Part shown: positions 40,949 to 47,610 of the stretch, piece after piece
Numbering within the stretch: position 1 is the stretch's first letter
Layout: each line of letters opens with the position of its first letter
Assembly (NCBI RefSeq): GCF_000165795.1
Contig: NZ_CM001022.1
Span: forward strand, 496,001 to 560,000
Reading direction: 5' to 3'
DNA length: 64,000 nt
From: Aminomonas paucivorans DSM 12260
Lineage (GTDB): Bacteria; Synergistota; Synergistia; Synergistales; Synergistaceae
Position numbers and translations under genes: made by a program
Notes under the pieces: model-generated
The model's database searches: none
The model's input: the letters and a program-made list of their open reading frames with translations, nothing else
What the model was told of the DNA's origin: nothing

Positions 40949-42375
40949 AGCGCCTTTCCCTCTTCTGGCGCATGTACCTGGGGTTCCTCCTGGCCCTGCT
41001 GCTGCCCGTGGGGCTCTTCGAGCTGTCCGCCCTGGGGGCCCGCCAGCGGTTCCACGGCGAGATGGTCCGGGGGCTGCCCCGTCTGCTGGTCTGGACCGTG
41101 TCGACCCTGGCGGAGGAGGCGGGGCGGGTGCGCTCCCAAGGGGGGGAGGAGGCCCTGGCGGCGTTCCTCCGGCGGGAGGGGGAGCTTCGGGGAATGGAGC
41201 TGTACGTGACGGACCCGAAGGAAACCTTCTTGTCCGATCCCCCCTCCGATCCCCTCCGGCCCGAAGGCCCCGAGTCCCCTTCCGGCTCCTCGGGGGAGCG
41301 GGTGCTTCGGTTCTCGGGGCATCGCCTGGGGGTCTCGGTACCCCTGCCCGGTGCCCCCCTGAGGCTGCTGGGGATCCTGCTGCCCCCGGAGGGAAGGCCC
41401 CCCGGTCCTCCGGGGCCGCCGCCCCCGGGGTTCCGGAACCCCCTGCGGGGCCTTCTCCTGCCCATGGTGGCGGGAGCCACCCTGTGTTTCCTGCTGGTCC
41501 GGTGGCTCACCGTGCCCCTGAAGGACCTGCGCCGGGCCACCTCCACCCTGGCGGGGGGGGACCTGGCCGCCCGGGTGGGGCCGAAGGTGACGGATCGGGG
41601 GGACGAGATCGCCGAGCTGGGGCGGGCCTTCAACGCCATGGCGGAGCGGATCCAGTCCCTGGTGACCTCCCAGCGCCGTCTGCTGGGGGACATCTCCCAC
41701 GAGCTTCGGTCCCCCCTGCAGCGGGTGGGCCTGGCGGCGGCCCTGGCCCGCAAGGGCTGTACCCCCGAGGGGGAGGCCTACCTGGAACGCATCGAGGGGG
41801 AGACGGGGCGGATGGGGGAGATGATCGGCCAGCTCCTGGACCTGACCCGGGAGGAGCTGCGGGACCTGTGTCCGGAGGAGGAGCCGGTGTATCTGGAGGC
41901 CCTTCTGGAGCGCATCGCCGCGGACGGGGCCTTCGAGGGGGCGGAGGAGGGCAAAGGGGTGGAGCTGTCCGTTCCCGAAGCGGTGGTGGTGTGGGGGGAG
42001 GCGGAACCCCTGGCCCGGGCCCTGGAGAACGGGGTGCGCAATGCCCTGCGCCACACCCCCCCGGGGACGGGGGTGGAGGTGAAGGTCCTTCCGGAGGGAG
42101 ACCGGGTCCGGATCCTCGTCCGGGACCACGGGCCGGGGGTGGAGGAGGGGGAGCTGGAACGGATCTTCCTGCCCTTCTACCGGGTGGATTCCTCCCGGGA
42201 CCGAGGGCAGGGGGGCGTGGGCCTGGGGCTTGCCATCGCCCGGGAGGGGACGAGGCGCCTCGGAGGGACGGTGACGGCCCGCAACCACCCCCAGGGAGGG
42301 CTGATGCTGGAGTACGTCCTGCCCCTGCGCCCCGTCCCGGCGGAACGGGGCGCAGGAGGCCCCCGGGCCTCCTAG
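40945..42375 (+). CDS. CpxA-like sensor histidine kinase
   Basis: 476-residue membrane kinase. Helix 1 is at about 9-31, a short periplasmic sensor with a Pro-rich end runs to about 165, and helix 2 follows at 168-188. HAMP is at about 188-245 and the HisKA has the phospho-His in LGDISHELRSPL near 253. HATPase motifs are LENGVRNALRH, DHGPGVE and GVGLGLAI. Likely an envelope-stress-type sensor for the regulator encoded just upstream. It ends tail-to-tail with the sirtuin gene, overlapping by four bases. Confidence 0.93.
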   Translation: MKRLSLFWRMYLGFLLALLLPVGLFELSALGARQRFHGEMVRGLPRLLVWTVSTLAEEAGRVRSQGGEEALAAFLRREGELRGMELYVTDPKETFLSDPPSDPLRPEGPESPSGSSGERVLRFSGHRLGVSVPLPGAPLRLLGILLPPEGRPPGPPGPPPPGFRNPLRGLLLPMVAGATLCFLLVRWLTVPLKDLRRATSTLAGGDLAARVGPKVTDRGDEIAELGRAFNAMAERIQSLVTSQRRLLGDISHELRSPLQRVGLAAALARKGCTPEGEAYLERIEGETGRMGEMIGQLLDLTREELRDLCPEEEPVYLEALLERIAADGAFEGAEEGKGVELSVPEAVVVWGEAEPLARALENGVRNALRHTPPGTGVEVKVLPEGDRVRILVRDHGPGVEEGELERIFLPFYRVDSSRDRGQGGVGLGLAIAREGTRRLGGTVTARNHPQGGLMLEYVLPLRPVPAERGAGGPRAS

Positions 42376-43157
42376 ATGGGCGAATCGGGGGCCTCCTCTT
42401 CCGGGGAGTCATAAGCCTTCTCCACCCTCTGGAAGAAGGTGTCCAGGTCCTCCTCCGCGTGGAGGCTCACCCGGTTCCGGGGGAGGTAGGAGAAGGAGAT
42501 CTCCCCCTTGTTGACCACCACGATCCTCCCCGGGCAGGCGGAGGGCAGCAGCGCTGCGGGGGTCACCACCAGGGAGGAGCCCACCACGAAGAGCAGGTCC
42601 GCCTCTTCCATGAGGGCCTGACAGGCCCCGAGGGCCTGCACCCCTTCCCCGAAGAAGACGATGTCGGGCTTCACGATGCCCCCGCAGCGGGGGCATCGGG
42701 GCACCTCCGCGGCCGCCAGCAGTTCCCGGAAGGTCGCCAGGTCGTACCGGGCGCCGCAGCCCGTGCAGGTGTTTCCCCGCACCCCCCCGTGGATCTCCAG
42801 GACGTTTCGGGACCCCGCCTTCTGGTGGAGCCCGTCGATGTTCTGGGTCACGATGCCCGAAAGCACCCCCTCCTCCTCCAGCCGGGCGAAGAAGCGATGG
42901 GCCCCGGTGGGCTGGACGCGGTCCAGCAGGTCCAGGAATTCCCGGTGGAACCGGAAGAAGAAGCCCGGGTTCCGGAAGAAGTGGTCGATGTCGAAGATCC
43001 GCTCCGGGTCGGAGATCCCCAGGGTGCGGTAGAGCCCCTGGGGGCCCCGGAAGTCCTGGATCCCCGCTTTCGTGGAGAGTCCCGCGCCGCTCAAGACCGC
43101 CACGCGGCGGGAGGAACGGATCCACTGGGCGCAGGTTGCCGCTTCTCCGTATTGCAT
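42372..43157 (-). CDS. cobB: Sir2-type NAD-dependent protein deacylase
   Basis: 261 residues. The NAD-binding GAGLSTKAGIQDFRG is at about 24-38, and TQNIDGLHQKAG followed by the catalytic His in EIHG is near 103-122. The zinc site is CTGCGA and CPRCGG near 130-155. VVGSSLVVTPAA completes the Rossmann fold. It should remove acyl groups from protein lysines. ATG at 43157 has GGGGAGG upstream. Divergent from the ferritin gene. Confidence 0.93.
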   Translation of the reverse strand: MQYGEAATCAQWIRSSRRVAVLSGAGLSTKAGIQDFRGPQGLYRTLGISDPERIFDIDHFFRNPGFFFRFHREFLDLLDRVQPTGAHRFFARLEEEGVLSGIVTQNIDGLHQKAGSRNVLEIHGGVRGNTCTGCGARYDLATFRELLAAAEVPRCPRCGGIVKPDIVFFGEGVQALGACQALMEEADLLFVVGSSLVVTPAALLPSACPGRIVVVNKGEISFSYLPRNRVSLHAEEDLDTFFQRVEKAYDSPEEEAPDSPI

Positions 43158-43226
43158 CGAATCGCCTCCCCTGGGGTATCATGTCTTCAGGCGGGACCCT
43201 AAGCCCTGCGGTGCCTTTCGTCAACC

Positions 43227-43255
43227 TTGACGGGGAAAGGGGAGGGCGGTATAAA
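43227..43255 (+). promoter_or_regulatory. Promoter of the ferritin gene
   Basis: TTGACG (43227-43232) and TATAAA (43250-43255) are exactly 17 bases apart, one of the best promoter matches in the window. Transcription would start near 43262, just before the palindrome at 43269. Confidence 0.75.
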
Positions 43256-43268
43256 GGGGCCGGTCAAA

Positions 43269-43283
43269 CTGAAATCATTTCAG
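43269..43283. promoter_or_regulatory. Palindromic operator overlapping the ferritin ribosome site
   Basis: CTGAAATCATTTCAG is a perfect 7-1-7 inverted repeat, the geometry of Fur/PerR-family boxes though not their consensus. Its last two bases are the first of the AGGAGG ribosome site. A repressor bound here would block transcription, and as RNA it could form a hairpin at the ribosome site. Confidence 0.55.
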
Positions 43284-43294
43284 GAGGTGCGGTC

Positions 43295-43786
43295 ATGAAC
43301 ATCGGCAAGAAGATGGAAAAGGCTATCAACGACCAGATCCAGGCGGAGCTGTACTCCGGGTACATGTATCTCGCCATGGCGGCGTATTTCGAGGCCCAGA
43401 ACCTCAAGGGCTGCGCCCACTGGATGAAGAAGCAGGCGGAGGAGGAGCAGGAGCACGCCATGAAGTTCTTCGACTACGTGGCGGAGCGGGGCGGCCGGGT
43501 GACCCTTCAGGCCATCCAGGCCCCCAAGACCGACTGGGCCTCCCCCTTGGCGGTCTTCGAGGAGGCCTACGCCCACGAGCAGAAGGTGACCTCCCTCATC
43601 TACGGCCTCTACGAGGTGGCCCTGAAGGAGAAGGACTACACTTCCCAGACCTTCCTCCAGTGGTACCTGACGGAGCAGGTGGAGGAAGAGGCGGATTCCT
43701 CGGAGATCGTGGAGAAGCTGAAGGCCGTGCAGGGCGCCCCTCAGGCGCTCCTGATGCTGGACCGGGAACTGGGACAGCGCGGCTAG
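43295..43786 (+). CDS. ftnA: Non-heme ferritin
   Basis: 163-residue iron-storage protein of the FtnA type: NDQIQAELYSGYMYLAMAAY at residues 11-30 with the first Glu ligand, EEEQEHAMKFFDY near 50 with the E-x-x-H ferroxidase ligands, and EQVEEEADSSEIVEKL near 128 with the later Glu ligands. AGGAGG lies seven bases before the ATG at 43295. It has its own promoter, operator and terminator. Oxidative and iron stress control is likely; the adjacent flavin reductase could supply electrons for iron release. Confidence 0.95.
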   Translation: MNIGKKMEKAINDQIQAELYSGYMYLAMAAYFEAQNLKGCAHWMKKQAEEEQEHAMKFFDYVAERGGRVTLQAIQAPKTDWASPLAVFEEAYAHEQKVTSLIYGLYEVALKEKDYTSQTFLQWYLTEQVEEEADSSEIVEKLKAVQGAPQALLMLDRELGQRG

Positions 43787-43807
43787 ACCCGGCGGCGGAT
43801 CCGACGG

Positions 43808-43833
43808 GGCGGGGCGGGAAGGCCCGCCCCGCC
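43808..43833 (+). terminator. Hairpin terminator after ferritin
   Basis: An 11-pair perfect GC stem (GGCGGGGCGGG) with loop AAGG lies 22 bases past the ferritin stop. Only two T residues follow, so termination strength is uncertain. Confidence 0.55.
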
Positions 43834-43873
43834 TTGCGATGGGGCCGGATTGCCCGGCGGAGGAGGTCGAACC

Positions 43874-44401
43874 ATGGAGAAGCAGATCGACGTGAAGGCC
43901 CTGTTCCAGTTCAGCTACGGCATGTACATCGTCAGTTCCCTCTGCGAGGGGCGGCTCAACGGCCAGATCGCCAACGCGGCGATGCAGGTCACCGGGGACC
44001 CCTGCTCCGTGGCGGTGTGCCTGCACCAGTCCAACCTCACCACGGAGTACATCGGCAAGAGCGGGGTCTTCTCCGTGTCCGTCCTGGAGCAGGAGGTCCC
44101 CATGACCTTCATCGGCCAGTTCGGGTTCAAGTGCGGCCGGGACATCGACAAGTTCTGCAACGTCCCGTACCTCACCGGCTCCACCGGGGCTCCCATGGTG
44201 ACGGAACACGCCCTGGCGGTGCTGGAGGCGAAGGTGGTGCACCGGATGGACGTGTTCACCCACCGGCTCTTCGTGGGGGAGGTGGTTTCCTCCCAGGTGG
44301 TGCGGGAGGGAACGCCCCTCACCTATGCGGACTACCACCTCATCAAGAAGGGCAAGTCCCCCAAGAACGCCCCCACCTTCGGGTTCAACCAGCTGAAGTG
44401 A
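43874..44401 (+). CDS. Flavin reductase-like FMN protein (Hrb N-terminal-like)
   Basis: 175 residues with the split-barrel flavin reductase/FMN-binding fold. The N-terminal FQFSYGMYIVSSLCEGRLNG and the following SVAVCLHQSNLTTEYI and FSVSVLEQEVPMTFIGQFG closely follow the flavin domain of high-molecular-weight rubredoxin of acetogens, but there is no rubredoxin domain here. It probably passes electrons to oxygen- or NO-detoxifying partners, or to ferritin. GGAGGAGG precedes the ATG at 43874. Its stop overlaps the next GTG start. Confidence 0.88.
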   Translation: MEKQIDVKALFQFSYGMYIVSSLCEGRLNGQIANAAMQVTGDPCSVAVCLHQSNLTTEYIGKSGVFSVSVLEQEVPMTFIGQFGFKCGRDIDKFCNVPYLTGSTGAPMVTEHALAVLEAKVVHRMDVFTHRLFVGEVVSSQVVREGTPLTYADYHLIKKGKSPKNAPTFGFNQLK

Positions 44402-45198
44402 CCCGGGTCCTGGCGGCGTACCTGGAGGAGACCTATCGGGCCTTCCACCGCCCCGAGACGATCCACCCGGACCCCCTGGAGGTTCCCCGGCGCTACCCCT
44501 TCGGGGAGGACCGGGAGGTGACGGCCCTTCTGGCTGCCCTGTACGCCTATGGCCGGGTGCGGCAGATCCTGACCACCCTGGACCGCCTCCTGGCTCCCCT
44601 GGGCCCCCGGCCCGCCTCCGTCCTCCGGGACGGGGCGCTGCCGGGGGCCTTCTGCGCTCCCGCCCACCGCTTCACCTCCTGCGAGCAGACCCTGGGTCTG
44701 CTCGCAGGGACGGGGGCGGTGCTGCGGGAGTTCGGCTCCCTGGAGGGGGCCTTTCTGCGGGGCGGGGTCCCGACGTGCCGGGAGGACCTGCTGGAGGCCC
44801 TGGAGGGTTTCGCCGCCCTGCTGGCGGAGCGCTCCGGCACCGACGGGGCCTTCCTGCTGCCCCGTCCCTCCGGGAAGAGCGCCTGCAAACGCTGGTTCCT
44901 CTTTCTGCGCTGGATGGTCCGGGAGGACGAGGTGGACCCGGGGGGCTGGCGGGGCATCCCACGGTCCGCCCTGGTGGTGCCCCTGGACGCCCACATGTTC
45001 CGCTTCGGACGGGAGTGGGGGCTGATCCGCCGGGCCAGCCCGGACCTGAAGTCGGCCCTGGAACTCACCGAGGCCCTGGCGGCGGTGGATCCCCAGGACC
45101 CGGTGCGCTTCGACTTCTCCCTCACCCGCAGGGGCATCCTGGGAGAGGGGACCCTTGACAGGTCTCCCGCCCTTGGGGTATCCTTCCCGCCAAGCTGA
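44398..45198 (+). CDS. TIGR02757 family protein
   Basis: 266 residues, matching the uncharacterised TIGR02757 family. The pattern is HPDPLEVPRRYPFGEDREV at the N-terminus, VTALLAALYAYGRVRQILTT, then GKSACKRWFLFLRWMVREDE and SALVVPLDAHMFRFGRE, ending PVRFDFSLTRRGI. The fold is probably related to helix-hairpin-helix DNA glycosylases, but activity is unknown. The GTG start overlaps the flavin reductase stop (GTGA). The promoter of the lysine operon lies inside its 3' end. Confidence 0.88.
   Translation: MTRVLAAYLEETYRAFHRPETIHPDPLEVPRRYPFGEDREVTALLAALYAYGRVRQILTTLDRLLAPLGPRPASVLRDGALPGAFCAPAHRFTSCEQTLGLLAGTGAVLREFGSLEGAFLRGGVPTCREDLLEALEGFAALLAERSGTDGAFLLPRPSGKSACKRWFLFLRWMVREDEVDPGGWRGIPRSALVVPLDAHMFRFGREWGLIRRASPDLKSALELTEALAAVDPQDPVRFDFSLTRRGILGEGTLDRSPALGVSFPPS
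45155..45184 (+). promoter_or_regulatory. Promoter of the lysine operon
   Basis: TTGACA (45155-45160), an 18-base spacer and TATCCT (45179-45184), within the last 45 bases of the TIGR02757 gene. It is correctly placed to start the T-box leader near 45191. Confidence 0.7.
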
Positions 45199-45488
45199 TG
45201 AGGCCGGTCGGACCAAAAGACCGGTTTCGGAAAAGGCGAGGAAGCGGGTGACCCCAGGAGCCCGGATCCCCCAGAGAGAGACCTCCACCGGCTGAGAGGG
45301 GTCTCGGATCCGCCGAAAGGTCCAAGGCCCGCCGAGCCGGCCCCGAAAGGGGGCGCTGTGCGCGTCCCTGGAGTAAGGCGCCCGGGTGGGCCCCGTCAGA
45401 GGCCTCCAAGAGGAGTCCTGGTGGCTCAAGTTGGGTGGTACCGCGGGTTTTCGGCCCGTCCCTTCAATGTGAAGGGGCGGGCCGTTTT
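45191..45488 (+). promoter_or_regulatory. T-box riboswitch, predicted lysine specific
   Basis: The 3' half carries the T-box bulge sequence GGGTGGTACCGCGG (45433-45446), whose TGGT would pair with an ACCA tRNA end, fitting discriminator A of tRNA-Lys. A terminator follows: CGGCCCGTCCCTTCA pairs with the 15 bases ending at 45484, then TTTT. Stem I is traceable: CAGAGAGAGACC and GGCTGAGAGGGG form the distal loop region. GGATCC/GGATCC, GACC/GGTC and GCGGG/CCCGC form the arms. This leaves AAG (45324-45326) unpaired in the specifier position, a lysine codon. Uncharged tRNA-Lys would promote readthrough into lysW. Confidence 0.9.
45452..45488 (+). terminator. T-box leader terminator
   Basis: A 15-pair stem containing two G-U pairs, with loop ATG, followed by TTTT at 45485-45488. 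Its 5' arm lies immediately downstream of the antiterminator T-box sequence, as expected for a transcription-attenuating T-box. Confidence 0.85.
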
Positions 45489-45528
45489 GTATATCCGGCG
45501 TCGGAGGACGCGAAGGAGGTCGAGGAAG

Positions 45529-45699
45529 ATGGCAAGCGGAGTCTGCGTGGTGTGCGAGGGAGCGGTGGCGCTGCCGGAAGGGTGCTGCCAGGGGGAGATC
45601 CTGGTGTGCGGGGATTGCGGCACGGAGCTGGAGCTGGTGGAGCTGGACCCGCCCCGGTTCGAGGAGGCCCCCCAGGTGCAGGAGGACTGGGGTGAGTAG
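45529..45699 (+). CDS. lysW: LysW amino-group carrier protein
   Basis: 56-residue carrier that holds alpha-aminoadipate through its C-terminal Glu during lysine synthesis. Zinc-ribbon Cys pairs are CVVC near residue 6 and CGDC near 27. The protein is acidic and ends in the diagnostic EDWGE. AAGGAGG lies 9 bases before the ATG. It overlaps lysX by eight bases and is the first gene behind the T-box. Confidence 0.95.
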   Translation: MASGVCVVCEGAVALPEGCCQGEILVCGDCGTELELVELDPPRFEEAPQVQEDWGE

Positions 45700-46543
45700 G
45701 GGGCCCGTCCTTCGGATCCTCTTCACCCGGCTTCGGGCGGAGGAGAAGCTGCTGGCGGAGGCGGCCCGTCGGCAGGGTATCCCCGTGGACCTGGCGGACG
45801 TGACGGACCGGGTCTTCGGGGCCGCCCTGCCCGCGGAGGCCGGGGACGTGGTGCTGGCCCGGTGCGTGAGCCACGGGCAGAACGAGGCGGTGGCCGGGAT
45901 GCTGGAGGCCCGGGGGTTCCGGGTGGCCAACCCGTCGTCGGTGATGGCCCTCTGCGGGGACAAGCTGCGCACCACCCTGGCCCTGGAGCGGGGGGGGGTG
46001 GCGCAACCCCGGTGGCGCACCGCCCTGTCGGAGGAGGGGGCCCTGGAGGCGGCGGAAGAGCTGGGGTACCCGGTGGTCTTCAAGCCCCTGGTGGGAAGCT
46101 GGGGACGCCTGTTGGCCAAGGCGAACGACCGGGAGGCGGCGGAGGCGGTGGTGGAGCACAAGGCCCAGCTGGGGGCGGCGCACCGCACCTTCTACCTCCA
46201 GGAGTACGTGCACAAGGGGGGCTTCGACGTGCGGGCCTTCGTGGTGGGGGGAGAACCCCTCTGCGCCATCCGGCGGGAGAGTTCCCACTGGATCACCAAC
46301 ACCGCCCGGGGGGGACGGGCCTGCGCCCAGCCCCTGGACGAGGAACTCTCCGGGGTGCTCCGGTCGGTGCACGCCGCCCTGGGGGGAGACTTCCTGGCGG
46401 TGGACCTGTTCCGTTCCCGGGACCGGTGGCTGGTGAACGAGGTGAACGACGGAGGGGAGTTCCGCAACTCCGTGGAGCCCACCGGGACGGACATCCCCGG
46501 TGCGGTGGTGGCCCATCTCTGGGCGAACCGGCCGAGGGCGTAG
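45692..46543 (+). CDS. lysX: LysX, alpha-aminoadipate-LysW ligase
   Basis: 283-residue ATP-grasp enzyme that joins alpha-aminoadipate to the C-terminal Glu of LysW. Motifs: VVFKPLVGSWGRLLAK near residue 129 (ATP lid Lys and glycine loop), YLQEYVHKGGFDVRAFVVGG near 170-189, and VNEVNDGGEFRNS near 248 with metal-binding Glu and Asn. Sequence alone does not separate LysX from the glutamate-using ArgX, but the lysine T-box favours aminoadipate. The GTG at 45692 lies inside lysW. Confidence 0.92.
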   Translation: MSRGPVLRILFTRLRAEEKLLAEAARRQGIPVDLADVTDRVFGAALPAEAGDVVLARCVSHGQNEAVAGMLEARGFRVANPSSVMALCGDKLRTTLALERGGVAQPRWRTALSEEGALEAAEELGYPVVFKPLVGSWGRLLAKANDREAAEAVVEHKAQLGAAHRTFYLQEYVHKGGFDVRAFVVGGEPLCAIRRESSHWITNTARGGRACAQPLDEELSGVLRSVHAALGGDFLAVDLFRSRDRWLVNEVNDGGEFRNSVEPTGTDIPGAVVAHLWANRPRA

Positions 46544-46547
46544 GTCC

Positions 46548-46713
46548 GTGACTTCCCGCAGGGAGATCCGAAAGCCCTTGAAGCGCCACGCAGCCGTCCT
46601 CAAGCGGAGGACGGGAGGATGGGTCGTGGGGTTCCGCAGGGTCTAGGCGCGCAGGCGCCCGCCCGAGGAAGAACGTCCGCGACCCGCCTTCGAGACCGGA
46701 GGCGGGTTTTTTT
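46548..46713 (+). promoter_or_regulatory. Putative attenuator with basic leader peptide between lysX and the rest of the operon
   Basis: Four bases after the lysX stop, a GTG opens a 32-codon frame (46548-46646) with three Lys (all AAG) and eight Arg codons. The leader contains a stem CCGTCCTC/GAGGACGG (46594-46614). A segment at 46621-46629 pairs over nine bases with 46677-46685, which includes the left arm of the terminator stem at 46683-46706. The pairing is mutually exclusive with the terminator, the arrangement expected for ribosome-controlled attenuation. Translation of the frame is not proven. Confidence 0.45.
46683..46713 (+). terminator. Rho-independent terminator inside the lysine operon
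   Basis: CCCGCCT (46683-46689) pairs with AGGCGGG (46700-46706) and is followed by seven T residues. It is the most canonical terminator in the window and lies between lysX and the downstream lys genes. Confidence 0.88.
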
Positions 46714-46738
46714 GTGGGGAAGGCAGGAGGGATGGTCC

Positions 46739-46888
46739 GTGGAGGTACGGGTGGACGAGGAGGGCTGGACCGTGGAGATCCGGCTGCGACGGGAACGGCG
46801 GAACGAGGCGCCCCGAGAGGGGCTGTCGGAGGAGGAACCCCGGGGCGAGGGGCCGGGGCATCTGGGGAGGGACGGGGAATGGTGGTGA
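46739..46888 (+). CDS. Possible small acidic/basic protein
   Basis: A 49-codon frame starting at GTG 46739, eight bases after AGGAGG, and ending 10 bases inside the citrate-synthase-like gene. It opens with EVRVDEEGWTVEIRLRRE and ends in GEWW. No family is recognised and it has no Cys. The ribosome site and coupling support it, but small GC-rich frames are common. Confidence 0.4.
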   Translation: MEVRVDEEGWTVEIRLRRERRNEAPREGLSEEEPRGEGPGHLGRDGEWW

Positions 46889-47610
46889 CGGTGGAACGGA
46901 CGGAGGTGTCCCCCGATCGGATGGTCTTGGACGGGCAGCCCGTGGAGTCCTGGATCGAAAGCCTCGCCCCCGGGGATGCGTGGTTTCGCATGCTCCAGGG
47001 GCGGATGCCCGAGGAGGGGGAGCGGCGGGTCTTCGACGGGGTGCTGGTGGCCCTCACCGACCACGGCAGCACCCCCCCCAGCACCCAGGCCGCCCGGCTG
47101 GTGGCCTCCGCGGGGGTGCCCCTCCAGGCGGCCCTGGCGGGGGGGCTGCTGGCCTTCGGGGACCACCATGCCGGGGCCATTGAGGGGGCCATGGCCCTCT
47201 TCCAGGAGGAGGTGGCCCGGCCCGGTCCGGGAGGGGCGGCGGGCCTGGTGGAGCGGACCCTGGAGGAGGGGGCCCGGATCCCGGGGTTCGGGCACCGGGT
47301 GCACCGTCGGGACCCCCGGGTGGTTCCCCTGAAGCGTCTGGGGGAGGCCTGCCTTGTCCGGAGCCCCCACCTGGACCTGTTCCGCTCCCTGGAGGAGGAG
47401 CTGTCCCGGCGCAAGGACATCGGGGGGAACGTGGACGGGGTCTGCGGGGCCCTGCTCTCCGACCTGGGCTTTCCTCCCCAGGCGGGACGGGCCCTGTTCT
47501 TCGCGGGGCGCCTGCCGGGCCTCACGGGGTGGATCCTGCGGGAGACCCGGGGGCGGGCCTTCCGGCCCTACGCCCTGGTGCCCCGGGAGGGCGTCCCGTG
47601 TTCCGCGTAG
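46879..47610 (+). CDS. Citrate synthase-like / citryl-CoA lyase-like protein
   Basis: 243 residues, a short single-piece form of the citrate synthase fold, close in size to citryl-CoA lyase. Conserved catalytic-region motifs are HGSTPPSTQAARLVASAG near residue 60, FGDHHAGAIEGAM near 93, GFGHRVHRRDPR near 137 and GNVDGVCGALLSDLGF near 180. These carry the two His and the Asp expected of the family. It would make or break a C-C bond between acetyl-CoA and a 2-oxo acid. It overlaps lysY by 13 bases, deep inside the lysine operon. An alternative homocitrate-forming or acyl-CoA-linked role is inference; standard LysW pathways use a TIM-barrel homocitrate synthase. Confidence 0.82.
   Translation: MVVTVERTEVSPDRMVLDGQPVESWIESLAPGDAWFRMLQGRMPEEGERRVFDGVLVALTDHGSTPPSTQAARLVASAGVPLQAALAGGLLAFGDHHAGAIEGAMALFQEEVARPGPGGAAGLVERTLEEGARIPGFGHRVHRRDPRVVPLKRLGEACLVRSPHLDLFRSLEEELSRRKDIGGNVDGVCGALLSDLGFPPQAGRALFFAGRLPGLTGWILRETRGRAFRPYALVPREGVPCSA

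Noticed and set aside
45191-45427. Lysine (L-box) riboswitch before lysW
   Set aside because: The conserved T-box bulge GGGTGGTACCGCGG, antiterminator overlap and stem I are unambiguous; L-box core segments are absent.
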